From an uncultured Aurantimonas sp. (GTDB taxonomy: Bacteria; Pseudomonadota; Alphaproteobacteria; Rhizobiales; Rhizobiaceae), in the NCBI GenBank assembly GCA_947488615.1, contig CANKZU010000012.1, positions 1 to 64,000 on the forward strand: DNA of 64,000 nucleotides, given 5' to 3'. The stretch's first letter is position 1, and every line of letters starts with the position of its first letter. A program made the translations under genes and the position numbers. The notes beneath the pieces are model-generated. The model was not told the DNA's origin. It searched no databases and worked only from the letters and a program-made list of their open reading frames with translations. This document shows, piece by piece, positions 1 to 12,585 of the stretch.

Positions 1-635
1 ACTGTCCGCCGCCCACGCTTCTCTTTCTTCTCAATATCAAATTGTCAAAGAGCACGGCAAAAAAAAGATGCCGTCGGAGAAAGCAAACGAAAGCTTGCCA
101 AACCCCTGGGAGGGTCGCTGTATCAGCGGCACTCGAAAAGATAGGACGAAGGCGGCACAAAACCGAACCGGTCAGAACATTTCGTTCGTACCGGCTCTCG
201 GCGTCCCGTTCAGGCCGCCCCGGCGCCACCGCCGTCGTCGATGACCGGCATATAGGCGATCGCTGATCCCCCTGTCAACGCCGGGCGGCGCAAAAATTTC
301 GAAAAGCTGGCGACAACGGCCTGGCGGCGGAGCCGCGTGAAGGGCGGAGGCGCTCGGCGCGGGGCTCTCTCTGCTGCTCTGCCGAACGCGAAAGCGTTAT
401 CTGCCCGACGCGCTTGCGGCTGCCTCGTGCATCTTGTGCCTGAACCGCAGCGGTGGATAGAGGCGCTGCCATCAGCTCAGCTCGCCAACCACCCTTGAGG
501 CCGAAAGGTCGAGACTCTATTGCCAACGGACAGGGGATTTTCAAGGCGCGCGCCGCCGACGAAGCGCCTCGGTCGATATTTCGCCACCTTGTACGCGCAC
601 ACGCGATGAGCAAATGACGACGGGGGACAGACCGC

Positions 636-2558
636 TTGCGATATGACAGGCCGGCTTTTGGGGACGAGCCGCCGCTGGTGGCCGATCGGCGTCGCCGGCC
701 GGACCGTCGGCAGGTGTCGGCACGCTGGCTGGCCGGCACGCTCCTGACCGGCCTCACCTCGACCGCCTTGATGGGCATCGCTCTCTCCGCGGCGCTCGAC
801 GGCCACCGCGGTGCGGCACGGCCCGCCGGCCTCGCGGCGCTGGTCTTCAACAAGGCGCTCACCGAAAAAGGCGAACGCGTCGTGGCGACCGCGATCCCGG
901 TCGCCCGCAGCCGCCAGATCATCGAGCTGTCGACCATGAGCCGGGATGGAGATCGCGAGGTCATCCGCACCCTGCCCTTCGGCTACGTCAACATGTTGCT
1001 CGGCGCGCGCTATCAGGCCAGCGCCGACTATCCGAGCTTCGATCCGTTGAAAATCTTTGCCGACGCTGCGGATGGCGGGGCAGTCGCGGACGCTGCCGAG
1101 CCTGCCCAGATTTACGGCGCGCGGGTCGAATCGGAGGTGCAGCTCAAGGTCCAGTCCTTCGACTATGACGAGGCCGCCTATGAACGCATCGACGCCCTCA
1201 CCACCGCCAACGCGGAGCAGCTCGTGCGCTCTGTCGCGCCGAGCCTGTCCTACCAGCCGGTCCAGGTCGCATCGCTGGCGACCATCGACCCGATGCGCTT
1301 CAACCTGACGAGCGATGCCGCCGACTACGAACCGGGCTCCGCGTTCCGGGTGGTGGAGGAAAACGTCTCGCTGGCGACCTCGGACACTGACGACGCGCTT
1401 CCACGCTTTCACGAGGAAGTCATCCCGTTGCGCGAGACGGCGAAGATTGCCGACATTCTCGCCCGCAACGGCCACGAGGAAACCGAGGCCGGTGACGCGG
1501 TCGAGGCGTTGGTCGCGCTGTTGAAGTCCGCAGAGTTGAAAGCCGGTGACGCATTGCGGGTCGGGATCGTCACGGCCGATGAACGCGCGCGGGTCGTGCG
1601 GCTTTCGGCCTATCGCGGCAGCCGCCATCTTGCCACCACCGCCGAGACCGAGGACGGCCCCTTCGAAGCGGCGTCGGCGCCGGAGATGGGCGATTCGGTT
1701 TCCGATGCCTTCAATGAGAACGAAAACGAGACGCCGCTGCGCGCCGATATGCCCAGCGTCTATGATGGCGTCTACCAGGCGGCGCTTTCCTATGGTCTGA
1801 ACAGCCGGCTTTGCCGTCAACTCGTGCGCATGCTCGCCTCGGATGTCGACCTGCAGGCCCGGTTGAGCCCGACCGATCGACTGGCCGTGTTCTATTCCCT
1901 GGAAGAAGGCGAGGAAGACGCGACGGACAGATCGGAGATCCTGTTCGTCGAGGTCCGTTTCGGCGACACCACGAAGCGCTTCTATCGGTTTCGACCGAGC
2001 GACGCCGACGGCGCCGACTATTTCGATGCGGAAGGGCGCAGCGCCAAACAGTTCCTGCTACGCAATCCCGTGCCCAACGGTCGCTTCACATCCAGTTTTT
2101 CGCCCAACCGCAAGCATCCGGTGCTTGGCTATGTGCGCCCGCATTGGGGGGTCGACTGGGCGGCCCCGCGCGGCACGCCGATTCTCGCCTCCGGCAACGG
2201 CGTTGTCCAAAAGGCCGGCTGGTCCAGCGGCTATGGCCGCCAGACCATCATCCGTCATGCCAATGGCTACGAGACCTCGTATTCGCACCAGAACGCCATC
2301 GCGAAGGGCGTCAAGCCGGGCGCCAAAGTGCGCCAGGGGCAAGTGATCGGCTATGTGGGGTCGACCGGCCTGTCGACCGGCAACCACCTTCACTATGAAT
2401 TGTCAGTCAACGACAAGAAGGTCGATCCGATGCGCATCAAGCTGCCCTCGGGCCGCGCGCTGAAGGGGGCCGAACTCGACACCTTCGACCGGGAACGCGA
2501 CCGGATCGACAATTTGTTGCGCGAGCGCGTCGAGTCGCCGCTGGTCGCCAATCGCTGA
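636..2558 (+). CDS. M23 family metallopeptidase (murein endopeptidase-like), N-terminal membrane anchor
   Basis: 640 aa ORF; C-terminal GRFTSSFSPNRKHPVLGYVRPHWGVDWAAPRGTPILASGNG...GNHLHYELSVNDKKVDPM is a classic LytM/M23 domain; N-terminal hydrophobic segment. Confidence 0.9.
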   Translation: MRYDRPAFGDEPPLVADRRRRPDRRQVSARWLAGTLLTGLTSTALMGIALSAALDGHRGAARPAGLAALVFNKALTEKGERVVATAIPVARSRQIIELSTMSRDGDREVIRTLPFGYVNMLLGARYQASADYPSFDPLKIFADAADGGAVADAAEPAQIYGARVESEVQLKVQSFDYDEAAYERIDALTTANAEQLVRSVAPSLSYQPVQVASLATIDPMRFNLTSDAADYEPGSAFRVVEENVSLATSDTDDALPRFHEEVIPLRETAKIADILARNGHEETEAGDAVEALVALLKSAELKAGDALRVGIVTADERARVVRLSAYRGSRHLATTAETEDGPFEAASAPEMGDSVSDAFNENENETPLRADMPSVYDGVYQAALSYGLNSRLCRQLVRMLASDVDLQARLSPTDRLAVFYSLEEGEEDATDRSEILFVEVRFGDTTKRFYRFRPSDADGADYFDAEGRSAKQFLLRNPVPNGRFTSSFSPNRKHPVLGYVRPHWGVDWAAPRGTPILASGNGVVQKAGWSSGYGRQTIIRHANGYETSYSHQNAIAKGVKPGAKVRQGQVIGYVGSTGLSTGNHLHYELSVNDKKVDPMRIKLPSGRALKGAELDTFDRERDRIDNLLRERVESPLVANR

Positions 2559-3011
2559 CCAGCCGTGATGGCGCCGCGTCAGCGCGAACGCGAGAACCCG
2601 TCAAAGTCGCTGCCGCTGCGACCTAACCGCCCCGCGCCGATGCCATTCCTGACCAAGCGGTCAGGACGTAGCGATACCTCAGGCGAAGGTCCGGTAGGGA
2701 GCGAAACGGCTCTCCTGCACCATCCGCCAGCGCCGCGACGTCGACATTACGGTCTCGTCCGCTTCGCCGTTCCGCCCAGGCAGTCCGACATCAGCGAGAA
2801 TATGACTGTCATGCGCGGCCATGGAGCGATTGAGAAGCTCGGCACTCTTCATGGCCCGACCGGCGGTCTTGGTCTTGGGACCTGTTTTCAATCCGAACAT
2901 GTCGCACCCATACGCTTGCCTGCAGATTCCATATTGCTGTGCGACAATTCGTTTGATTAGTCCAGCGACAAGTTTTAAACTGACCGGTGAGAAAAACTCG
3001 TTGAACTCCTC

Positions 3012-3908
3012 ATGCCGGATCCGCCCATGCCCCTGATCGAGGTCGATCTCGTCCGTACCTTCGTCGCGATCTGCGAGACCGGCAGCTTCTCCAAGGCCGC
3101 GCAGCAGGTCGCCCGCACGCCCTCGGCTGTCAGCCTGCAGATGAAAAAGCTCGAGACGATCCTGGGCCGCGCGCTTTTCGTGCGGGAGGGTCGCTCGGTC
3201 GGCCTCAGCGGCGATGGCGAGGCGTTCCTGGGTTATGCGCGCCGTCTGATGCAGCTCAACGAGGAGGCGGTCTCGCGCTTTCGCGCGCCCGCCATGGAGG
3301 GCCGCGTGGCGTTCGGCGCCCCGGACGACATCGGCTATATCGCAATTCCGCAGATCCTCAAGCGCTTCGCGTCGACCCATCCCCATGTCGAAGTCGACGT
3401 GAAGCTCAAGTCCAGCGACGAACTGCGCCGGCTTTGCGATACCGGCGCGCTCGATCTCGCGGTGCTGTGCTGTTCGGATTACGGCAAGCGCGACGTGCGG
3501 ATCGTTCACACCGAAAATCTCGTCTGGATCGGACTCAAGCACGGTCAAGCCGTCAGCAAGAATCCGTTGCCGCTGGCTCTCGCGAGCCGGGGCTGTGCCT
3601 GGCGAGCCAGCGCGCTCGGTGCGCTCGACGCGGCTCACATCGGCTACCGGATCGCCTATTCGAGCGAACACTCGCAAGGCCAGATCGCAGCGGTTCTCGC
3701 CGATCTGGCGATCGCGCCGCTTCCCGAAAGCCATGTCTCGGCGTCGCTGCGCCAGTTGGGCGAAGCCGACGGGCTGCCGCCGCTGCGCCAATATGAGGTG
3801 GCGCTGATGAAACGGAAGGGCTGCGGCAAGATCGCCGACGCGCTCGCCGAACATGTCACAGAAAGCTTCGCCGACCTTCGTCCCGCCCCGAGCTTCGCGC
3901 TCGCCTGA
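3012..3908 (+). CDS. LysR family transcriptional regulator
   Basis: N-terminal HTH DLVRTFVAICETGSFSKAAQQVARTPSAVSLQMKKLETILGRALFVREGR is typical LysR. Confidence 0.92.
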   Translation: MPDPPMPLIEVDLVRTFVAICETGSFSKAAQQVARTPSAVSLQMKKLETILGRALFVREGRSVGLSGDGEAFLGYARRLMQLNEEAVSRFRAPAMEGRVAFGAPDDIGYIAIPQILKRFASTHPHVEVDVKLKSSDELRRLCDTGALDLAVLCCSDYGKRDVRIVHTENLVWIGLKHGQAVSKNPLPLALASRGCAWRASALGALDAAHIGYRIAYSSEHSQGQIAAVLADLAIAPLPESHVSASLRQLGEADGLPPLRQYEVALMKRKGCGKIADALAEHVTESFADLRPAPSFALA

Positions 3909-3988
3909 ACAGGGGCGGCCAGGCCAAGGAGAGATCATACTCCCCGCCGCCTTTTCATGAGCCGAGCGACCGGCATCGTCGCTGGCGA

Positions 3989-5026
3989 TCAGCCGGCGCT
4001 CTCGACGCGCGACTGCGCCCGCCAGAGGTCGATCTCGCCCTCGCCGGCGTGACGATCGATCTCGGCAAGCTCGGTCTCGGAGAAGTCGAGCCGTTGCAGA
4101 GCGTCGAGCGAATCGTCGAGCTGATCGACGGTACGCGCGCCCACCAGCGCCGACGTCACCTCCGGGCGCCGCAGCACCCAGGCGATTGCCATTTGCGCTA
4201 GGCTCTGTCCGCGAGCCTCGGCGATCGCGGTAAGCGCGCGAATGCGTTCGATGTTCGCGGCGCTGAGCATGTCGGGTTTGAACGAGCCCTCGCGCGCGGC
4301 GCGCGAGTCGCTCGGAACGCCCTCCAGATATTTTCGGGTCAACAGCCCTTGGGCCAACGGCGAAAAGGCGATGCAGCCGATGCCCAGTTCGCCGAGGGTG
4401 TCCAGGAGCCCGTCCTCGACCCACCGGTTGAGCATCGAATAGGACGGTTGATGAATGACAAAGGGCGTGCCCTGCTCCTTCAAGATCGCGTAGGCCTGCC
4501 GCGTCAGCTCCGGCGAATAGGACGAGATGCCGACATAGAGCGCCCGACCCGATCGCACGATCTGATCCAGCGCGCCCATCGTCTCCGCGAGCGGGGTCTC
4601 GGGATCCGGCCGGTGATGGTAGAAGATGTCGAGATAGTCCAGCCCCATGCGCTTCAGGCTCTGGTCGCAGGAGGCGATCAGATATTTGCGCGAACCGAAA
4701 TTGCCGTAGGGGCCGGGCCACATGTCGTAACCGGCCTTGGAGGAGATGATCAGCTCGTCACGGTAGGGCCGGAAATCCATCTCCATCCAGCGGCCGAAAT
4801 TCTCCTCGGCGGAGCCGTAGGGCGGGCCGTAATTGTTCGCCAGGTCGAAATGCGTGACGCCCCGGTCGAACGCACGCCGCAGGATCGCTCGTCCGGTCTC
4901 GAAGACATCCGTGCCGCCGAAATTCTGCCAAAGTCCGAGCGAAATGGCCGGCAGTTTTAGACCGGAGCGCCCGACCCGGCGATAAGGGATGGCGTCGTAA
5001 CGATTTGCCTCGGCGAGATAGGGCAT
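3989..5026 (-). CDS. aldo/keto reductase (YghZ/L-glyceraldehyde 3-phosphate reductase-like)
   Basis: MPYLAEANRYDAIPYRRVGRSGLKLPAISLGLWQNFG...FDLANNYGPPYGSAEENFG; start chosen at internal ATG 5026. Confidence 0.9.
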   Translation of the reverse strand: MPYLAEANRYDAIPYRRVGRSGLKLPAISLGLWQNFGGTDVFETGRAILRRAFDRGVTHFDLANNYGPPYGSAEENFGRWMEMDFRPYRDELIISSKAGYDMWPGPYGNFGSRKYLIASCDQSLKRMGLDYLDIFYHHRPDPETPLAETMGALDQIVRSGRALYVGISSYSPELTRQAYAILKEQGTPFVIHQPSYSMLNRWVEDGLLDTLGELGIGCIAFSPLAQGLLTRKYLEGVPSDSRAAREGSFKPDMLSAANIERIRALTAIAEARGQSLAQMAIAWVLRRPEVTSALVGARTVDQLDDSLDALQRLDFSETELAEIDRHAGEGEIDLWRAQSRVESAG

Positions 5027-5137
5027 GCGGCGGACCTTTTTTGGCGAACCAGGAGTGTCTGCCGGTATAGGCGGTCGTGCGGCGAGGGAAAAGAGCACCG
5101 GAACGCCAGCGCGATGGGCCTCCTCGCCGCCGCGTGC

Positions 5138-6232
5138 CTACTTGCAGTAGGTCGAACCGTTTCGCCGCGCCGCGATATCGAGGTGGAAATGTGTCGCATG
5201 GTCGGCGTCGGTGCCGGGGCCGAGCACCGTCTTGAACGGACCGCACGCCCCCTCGCGAACCGTGCGTTGAAATCGCGCTTCCGGCGAGCCGGGCTCGTGC
5301 CTCTCGACGCCGATCCTCGTCCCATCTTTGAAGGCGAAAGCCGCGATGTCGACGGCGCTGCCGCGCGCGTGTTCAGATATGCCGTTTTCGGATGCGCGGT
5401 TGCGGCAGACATAGGTGGATGCATGCCGAAACTCGGCGAGCCGGTTCGCCGGAAAACTCACCTTTGCCGCCGGGACGACACTCTCCGTCATCCAACGATC
5501 GAGGGCAAGCGCCGATCGACAGAGGAGCTTGGTGCCGGACGAAATCGCGACGCCGCTGGAAAGCCGTTCGATATTGACCGGCCGCAGGACGCCGCACGCG
5601 CCATCGCTGATGCTTTCGCCAATAGTGAAAAGGACCCCGCGTTTTTCCAGTTCCGCCTCGCACATCTTGGCGTCGTCGATGGCCGCGGCAGCCAGCACAG
5701 CTGCGGCCGGCGTAATGGTGGCCTTGCGGGCCTTCAGCTTGTCCGGCGCCCGGTCTGGAGCCCCCGAGCCGGTCACGTCCGGTTTGGCGGCCTTCGTCGC
5801 GGACGCCTTCGGTGCGACAGGCGCCTCGTCGCCGATTGTCGCGGGAGGACGCGCCTCCGGCACAGGAATATCGCCGATCGGCCGTTCCGACGCGGGGCCA
5901 GGCATCGGGTTCTCACCGGCGGATCGCGCCGCGTTAGAGCGATCCGGCCGGCGCCCGGTCGCATCGTCCCCGCCGGCTTGGCCCGGTTTCTCCGAGCTTA
6001 GGCCAGAGCCGGAAGCGGGCGAGCCGTCGTCGCCCACCGCGCCCTCTGCCGGAACAGAGGCTTTGTCTGATGGTATTTCGCCGGCGCTCGGCGCGCCGTC
6101 CGGCCGCAATTCCGGCACCGGGACCGCCGCCACCGGACTGTCCTCTTTCGCCAGCGGCGGCACGACGGTCAGGCCGAAGGCCAGCGCCGAGGTCGCTACA
6201 ATCAGCGCCCCCCGGCGCACCGCCCACCTCAC
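5138..6232 (-). CDS. extensin family protein (extensin-like C-terminal domain) with Pro/Ala-rich N-terminal linker
   Basis: C-terminus LLCRSALALDRWMTESVVPAAK...RNRASENGISEHARGSAVDIAAF...HFHLDIAARRNGSTYCK; GTG start overlaps the upstream ORF stop (GTGA). Confidence 0.75.
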   Translation of the reverse strand: MRWAVRRGALIVATSALAFGLTVVPPLAKEDSPVAAVPVPELRPDGAPSAGEIPSDKASVPAEGAVGDDGSPASGSGLSSEKPGQAGGDDATGRRPDRSNAARSAGENPMPGPASERPIGDIPVPEARPPATIGDEAPVAPKASATKAAKPDVTGSGAPDRAPDKLKARKATITPAAAVLAAAAIDDAKMCEAELEKRGVLFTIGESISDGACGVLRPVNIERLSSGVAISSGTKLLCRSALALDRWMTESVVPAAKVSFPANRLAEFRHASTYVCRNRASENGISEHARGSAVDIAAFAFKDGTRIGVERHEPGSPEARFQRTVREGACGPFKTVLGPGTDADHATHFHLDIAARRNGSTYCK

Positions 6233-7242
6233 TCCTTGAATTCCACCACGGTCTGGCCAGGCACGACCAGCTGCGCCAGCGTCTCGGCATCCCAGTTGGT
6301 CAGCCGCACGCAGCCATGACTCTGGCTCTTGTCGATCAGGTCGGGTATCGGTGTTCCATGGATGCCGTAGGTCGGCTTTGACAAGTCGATCCACATGGAG
6401 CCGACCGGTCCGTTCGGACCTGGTGGGATCGTCAACGGCTCGGTATTCTCGCCCTGCTGAAAGTTCTTCTTCGGGTTGTAGCTATAGGTTGGCTCAGGAG
6501 CGATTGCATCCACGGTGACGGTGCCCGAGGGGGATGGCGTATCGGCGGAGCCGATCGTCGCCGGGTCGGCAAGAACGATCTCGCCCTTGTCGTCATAGGC
6601 CACGAGCCGGCCGGCCGCCTTGTCGACGACGATCTTGGCGACTTTCGTCGTCGGGAGCTCACCGGGCTTGGTGACGAGGATTACCGTCCCCGCTATTGCG
6701 AAGTCCGCTTCCGGATTGAGCGTCTTGAGAAGTTCTTCGTCCATATGGAACTTCTCGGCCAGCATTTCGGCGGGATCATGGTAGCCGAGCCAATCCATCT
6801 TCGCCCGCTCGCCATAATCGTCCGGGATGGTGTCGACGTAACGGCCCGAAACGTCTTCCTCGGTGATCTCGTATGTCGTCATCGCTTCGCCCTCGTCAAC
6901 GACGAGAACAGTCCACATATCAGCGTCGGGTTTTCCGTCGACCGGCAGGCCGCGCATCATCTCGTAGGCGCGAACGGCCTTCTGCGTGTTGTCGCCGGGA
7001 AAGCCGTCGATCACGCCGGGCGAGGAATGGGCGCGGTCCAGCAAGACCTGCAGCCGAATAAGAAACGGATCCGCCGTCCCGGTCTCACCTTGGCGCGCCT
7101 GCCAATCATCGAACGTCGCTGCGTTGATTGCTTCCATGGAAAGCGGCGTCGGAGCCGCGATGGATGCTGGCGGCGCCAGGATTGTCAATATGCCGCTCAC
7201 GGCGGCGATCGAAAGATTTTTCATAAAAAACCTCGAATTCAA
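6229..7242 (-). CDS. L,D-transpeptidase (YkuD domain) with peptidoglycan-binding domain
   Basis: IHGTPIPDLIDKSQSHGCVRLTNWDAETLA YkuD catalytic motif. Confidence 0.92.
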   Translation of the reverse strand: MNSRFFMKNLSIAAVSGILTILAPPASIAAPTPLSMEAINAATFDDWQARQGETGTADPFLIRLQVLLDRAHSSPGVIDGFPGDNTQKAVRAYEMMRGLPVDGKPDADMWTVLVVDEGEAMTTYEITEEDVSGRYVDTIPDDYGERAKMDWLGYHDPAEMLAEKFHMDEELLKTLNPEADFAIAGTVILVTKPGELPTTKVAKIVVDKAAGRLVAYDDKGEIVLADPATIGSADTPSPSGTVTVDAIAPEPTYSYNPKKNFQQGENTEPLTIPPGPNGPVGSMWIDLSKPTYGIHGTPIPDLIDKSQSHGCVRLTNWDAETLAQLVVPGQTVVEFKE

Positions 7243-7349
7243 ATTGATTCAAGACGTGAAACGCAAAAGGGAGCCAGATGGCTCCCCTTTTTCTTCCATT
7301 CATTTTTGATCATGGCAAAGAATTTATTACCGCCAAGACAATCGCTCGG

Positions 7350-8897
7350 TTATTCCACGAACTCCACCGTGACGCCTGGCTTGACCATCTTGGCGAGTTC
7401 GGTGGCGTCCCAGTTGGTCAGCCGCACGCAGCCATTGCTGTTGGTCTTGCCGATCTTGGAAGGCTCGGGCGTGCCGTGGATGCCGTAGGTCGGCTTCGAC
7501 AACGCGATCCAGATCGAGCCGACCGGGCCGTTTGGACCCGGCTGGATGGTCAAGACCTTGTCGTTGTCGCCCTGTTTGAAGTTGATTTTCGGATTGTAGG
7601 TATAGTTCGGGTCGAAGGCGATGCGGTTCACCTGGACAGTGCCGGAGGGCGAGGGTGTCTGGGTCGAGCCGATCGTGGACGGATAGGCCGTGATCAAGGT
7701 TCCGTCGGCGGCATAGACACGCACCTGCTCGCGCCCTTTGTCCGCGATGATCTTCGCGACGTCCTGCTTCACCGGCTCGCCGATCGCGGCGACCTTGATA
7801 CGCGTGCCCGCACGGCTGAAGTCGGCGCCGGGGTTGATCTCGCGCAGATAGGCCTCATCCATATGGAACTTCTCGGCGAGTTTCTCCGAAACGCGCTCGA
7901 AGCTCATTGCCGGCAACTGCGCCTTTTCCCCGTAATCGGCGGGAATCGAGGCAACGAAGGGACCGGCGACATCGTCGGCGGTCAACTCATAGGAGGTAAT
8001 GGCCGGGCCGCCGGTGGCGTCGAGTTCTTCGGCCAACGCCTTGGCGTCGCCGGTCGGAAGCGTACGGCCGTATTTTTCCTGATAGGCGGCCACTGCCTTA
8101 TCGACATTGGAGCCCATGCGCCCGTCGATCACGCCTGGAGACGTGCCAGCTCTATCGAGCAAGATCTGCAGAGCCGCGATCTCGGCCTTGGCGTTCTTGC
8201 CCTTGGGCGCCGCCACTTTGGGGGCCGGATCGCTCTCTTGGACAGTCTGCCCCTCCGGCTGGACGATCGGCGCACCCGGCTCCGGCAAGGGCTCGGACGA
8301 GGGAATCGTGTCCGGCAGCGCGGCGTCTCTCTGCGGCTCGACGATCACATCGCCAGGCGCTGATGGCGGCAGTTCCGCTTCGCGGCGGGGTTCGGCCGCC
8401 GGTTGCTCGGGCGCCGGCAATGGCGCGGCGATCACCGGGGCATCGAACGCCGGGCCATTCTCGTGAGGGGTTTCATGATAGGGATCCGCCGACGGTGGGC
8501 GAACTGTCGAACGCTCCACGGGGGCCGGCTCGACGATGACGCCCGAGGGAGCGATATCGACCCGCCCTTCAACCGTCACTCCCGGCGGCGGCGGTCCGTC
8601 GATGATCGCGCCGCGGCGATCCTCGAAGCGTTGACGGCGTTCCCGGAACTGCTGGCGGCGCGGCTGCTCCACGCCGATGATGCGGCCATAGGCATCGACC
8701 ATGACGCGCCGGCCCATTTCGTCGATGTAGACTTCGGCGACGTTGTCGTCATAGATCTCGACGTTCGGATCGTAATATTGCGCCAGCCGCACGCTTTCAT
8801 CGACCCGCTTCGCGGGATCGGCGGTTTGCGCCAAGGCCGCCGTCGCGCCGAATGACAGCACGAGCGCCGGAACATACAACCGCGCGATTACACTCAT
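7350..8897 (-). CDS. L,D-transpeptidase (YkuD domain), longer paralog
   Basis: IHGTPEPSKIGKTNSNGCVRLTNWDATELA motif; ATG at 8897 preceded by GAGAGGTGAAG; signal peptide MSVIARLYVPALVLSFGATAALAQ. Confidence 0.92.
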   Translation of the reverse strand: MSVIARLYVPALVLSFGATAALAQTADPAKRVDESVRLAQYYDPNVEIYDDNVAEVYIDEMGRRVMVDAYGRIIGVEQPRRQQFRERRQRFEDRRGAIIDGPPPPGVTVEGRVDIAPSGVIVEPAPVERSTVRPPSADPYHETPHENGPAFDAPVIAAPLPAPEQPAAEPRREAELPPSAPGDVIVEPQRDAALPDTIPSSEPLPEPGAPIVQPEGQTVQESDPAPKVAAPKGKNAKAEIAALQILLDRAGTSPGVIDGRMGSNVDKAVAAYQEKYGRTLPTGDAKALAEELDATGGPAITSYELTADDVAGPFVASIPADYGEKAQLPAMSFERVSEKLAEKFHMDEAYLREINPGADFSRAGTRIKVAAIGEPVKQDVAKIIADKGREQVRVYAADGTLITAYPSTIGSTQTPSPSGTVQVNRIAFDPNYTYNPKINFKQGDNDKVLTIQPGPNGPVGSIWIALSKPTYGIHGTPEPSKIGKTNSNGCVRLTNWDATELAKMVKPGVTVEFVE

Positions 8898-9245
8898 CTT
8901 CACCTCTCCACCAAAGCCGGTGACCCGGACGCCTCGATCAGCCTGCGAAAAAGCCCCTCGATTGAGGCAAGCGGATTTCGCGGCGACTTGACGACCGGCC
9001 CTGACCGTATCGTCATAGAAAATGGCAGATGAACCGGACATGAAAATGGCGGTTTTACTTCTTTTTCCGGTCAAAGTCGGCTGATCCAGCCTCGATTCAG
9101 CCAAAATGCGCCGGAACGCCACTCCGCCGCAAGCCCCCGTCCGATGGTCCGGCCGCCTCCACGCCTCACGTCGGGTACGACCAGGTGGAACGCGATGCGC
9201 CCGCAACCCGTTGACGGCAAGACCGAAACGGATCGGAGAAGCATC

Positions 9246-9638
9246 ATGTCATCGACTGAAGGCCGGACCATCATGGGCAATGAGACCGACGGCGTCGGCA
9301 TCGACAATATCGAGGCAAGTCGCGTCTCGGGGACCGAAGTCTACAACACCGACGGACACCATCTCGGACATATCCACGATCTTGTGCTGGGCAAGCGTGA
9401 CGGCCGCGTGAAATACGCCATCATGTCGTTCGGCGGCTTTCTGGGGATCGGCGAGGAATTTCACCCCCTGCCCTGGCAGGTGCTGAAATATGACGAGCGC
9501 CAGGGCGGCTACGTCGTTGGCATCACCCGCGATCAACTCGAGGGCGCTCCGCGCTATGCTGCGGGCGCAACGCCGAGTTGGGGCGATCCGGACTACGGCC
9601 GCAGCATCGACGACTATTACCGGCCCGCCTACATCTGA
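9246..9638 (+). CDS. PRC-barrel domain-containing protein
   Basis: VYNTDGHHLGHIHDLVLGKRDGRVKYAIMSFGGFLGIGEEFHPLPWQVLKYDERQGGYVV. Confidence 0.85.
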   Translation: MSSTEGRTIMGNETDGVGIDNIEASRVSGTEVYNTDGHHLGHIHDLVLGKRDGRVKYAIMSFGGFLGIGEEFHPLPWQVLKYDERQGGYVVGITRDQLEGAPRYAAGATPSWGDPDYGRSIDDYYRPAYI

Positions 9639-9661
9639 GCGGTGGAGACCAGGACGAAATG

Positions 9662-9690
9662 AAAAAGGGCGGCCTCGCGGTCGCCCTTTC
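9662..9690. terminator. hairpin between convergent PRC-barrel gene and clpB
   Basis: AAAGGGCGgcctcgcggtCGCCCTTT inverted repeat with A-tract/T-tract flanks, downstream of both convergent ORFs. Confidence 0.65.
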
Positions 9691-9709
9691 CCGTTTGTCA
9701 TCGCATCTT

Positions 9710-12334
<2,625 letters not shown>

Positions 12335-12505
12335 TGGATCGCTTCTCCTTTCGGCGGTCCACCCTCACTCGAGGCATGAGCCGCGCATCCATGGAGAACG
12401 GCTCCCGACACCGGCGAGCCGCCCGCTTCCGATATGGGATCGGAAAGATCGCCGCGAAAGAGGTGGCTTGCCAGACTGTTGCAAAAATGTTGCGCCACCA
12501 TGAAC

Positions 12506-12538
12506 GCAAAAGGACGCCGCGGCAGCCGCGACGTCCTC
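12506..12538 (-). terminator. Rho-independent terminator-like hairpin after DUF4167 gene
   Basis: minus strand GGACGTCGCGGctgCCGCGGCGTCCTTTTG. Confidence 0.55.
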
Positions 12539-12585
12539 GATCTTGATCATATGCATTCGACGATCGGCCGAAACGGCCAGCCGCC

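Noticed and set aside
1-635. Small ORFs (42-266, 275-970, 541-723) in the first 635 nt
   Set aside because: Arg-rich, low-coherence translations with no domain or convincing start context; treated as noncoding/unassigned.
2679-4721. 680-aa minus-strand ORF opposite LysR/aldo-keto reductase
   Set aside because: High-GC antisense artefact; overlaps two well-supported genes and shows no coherent domain.
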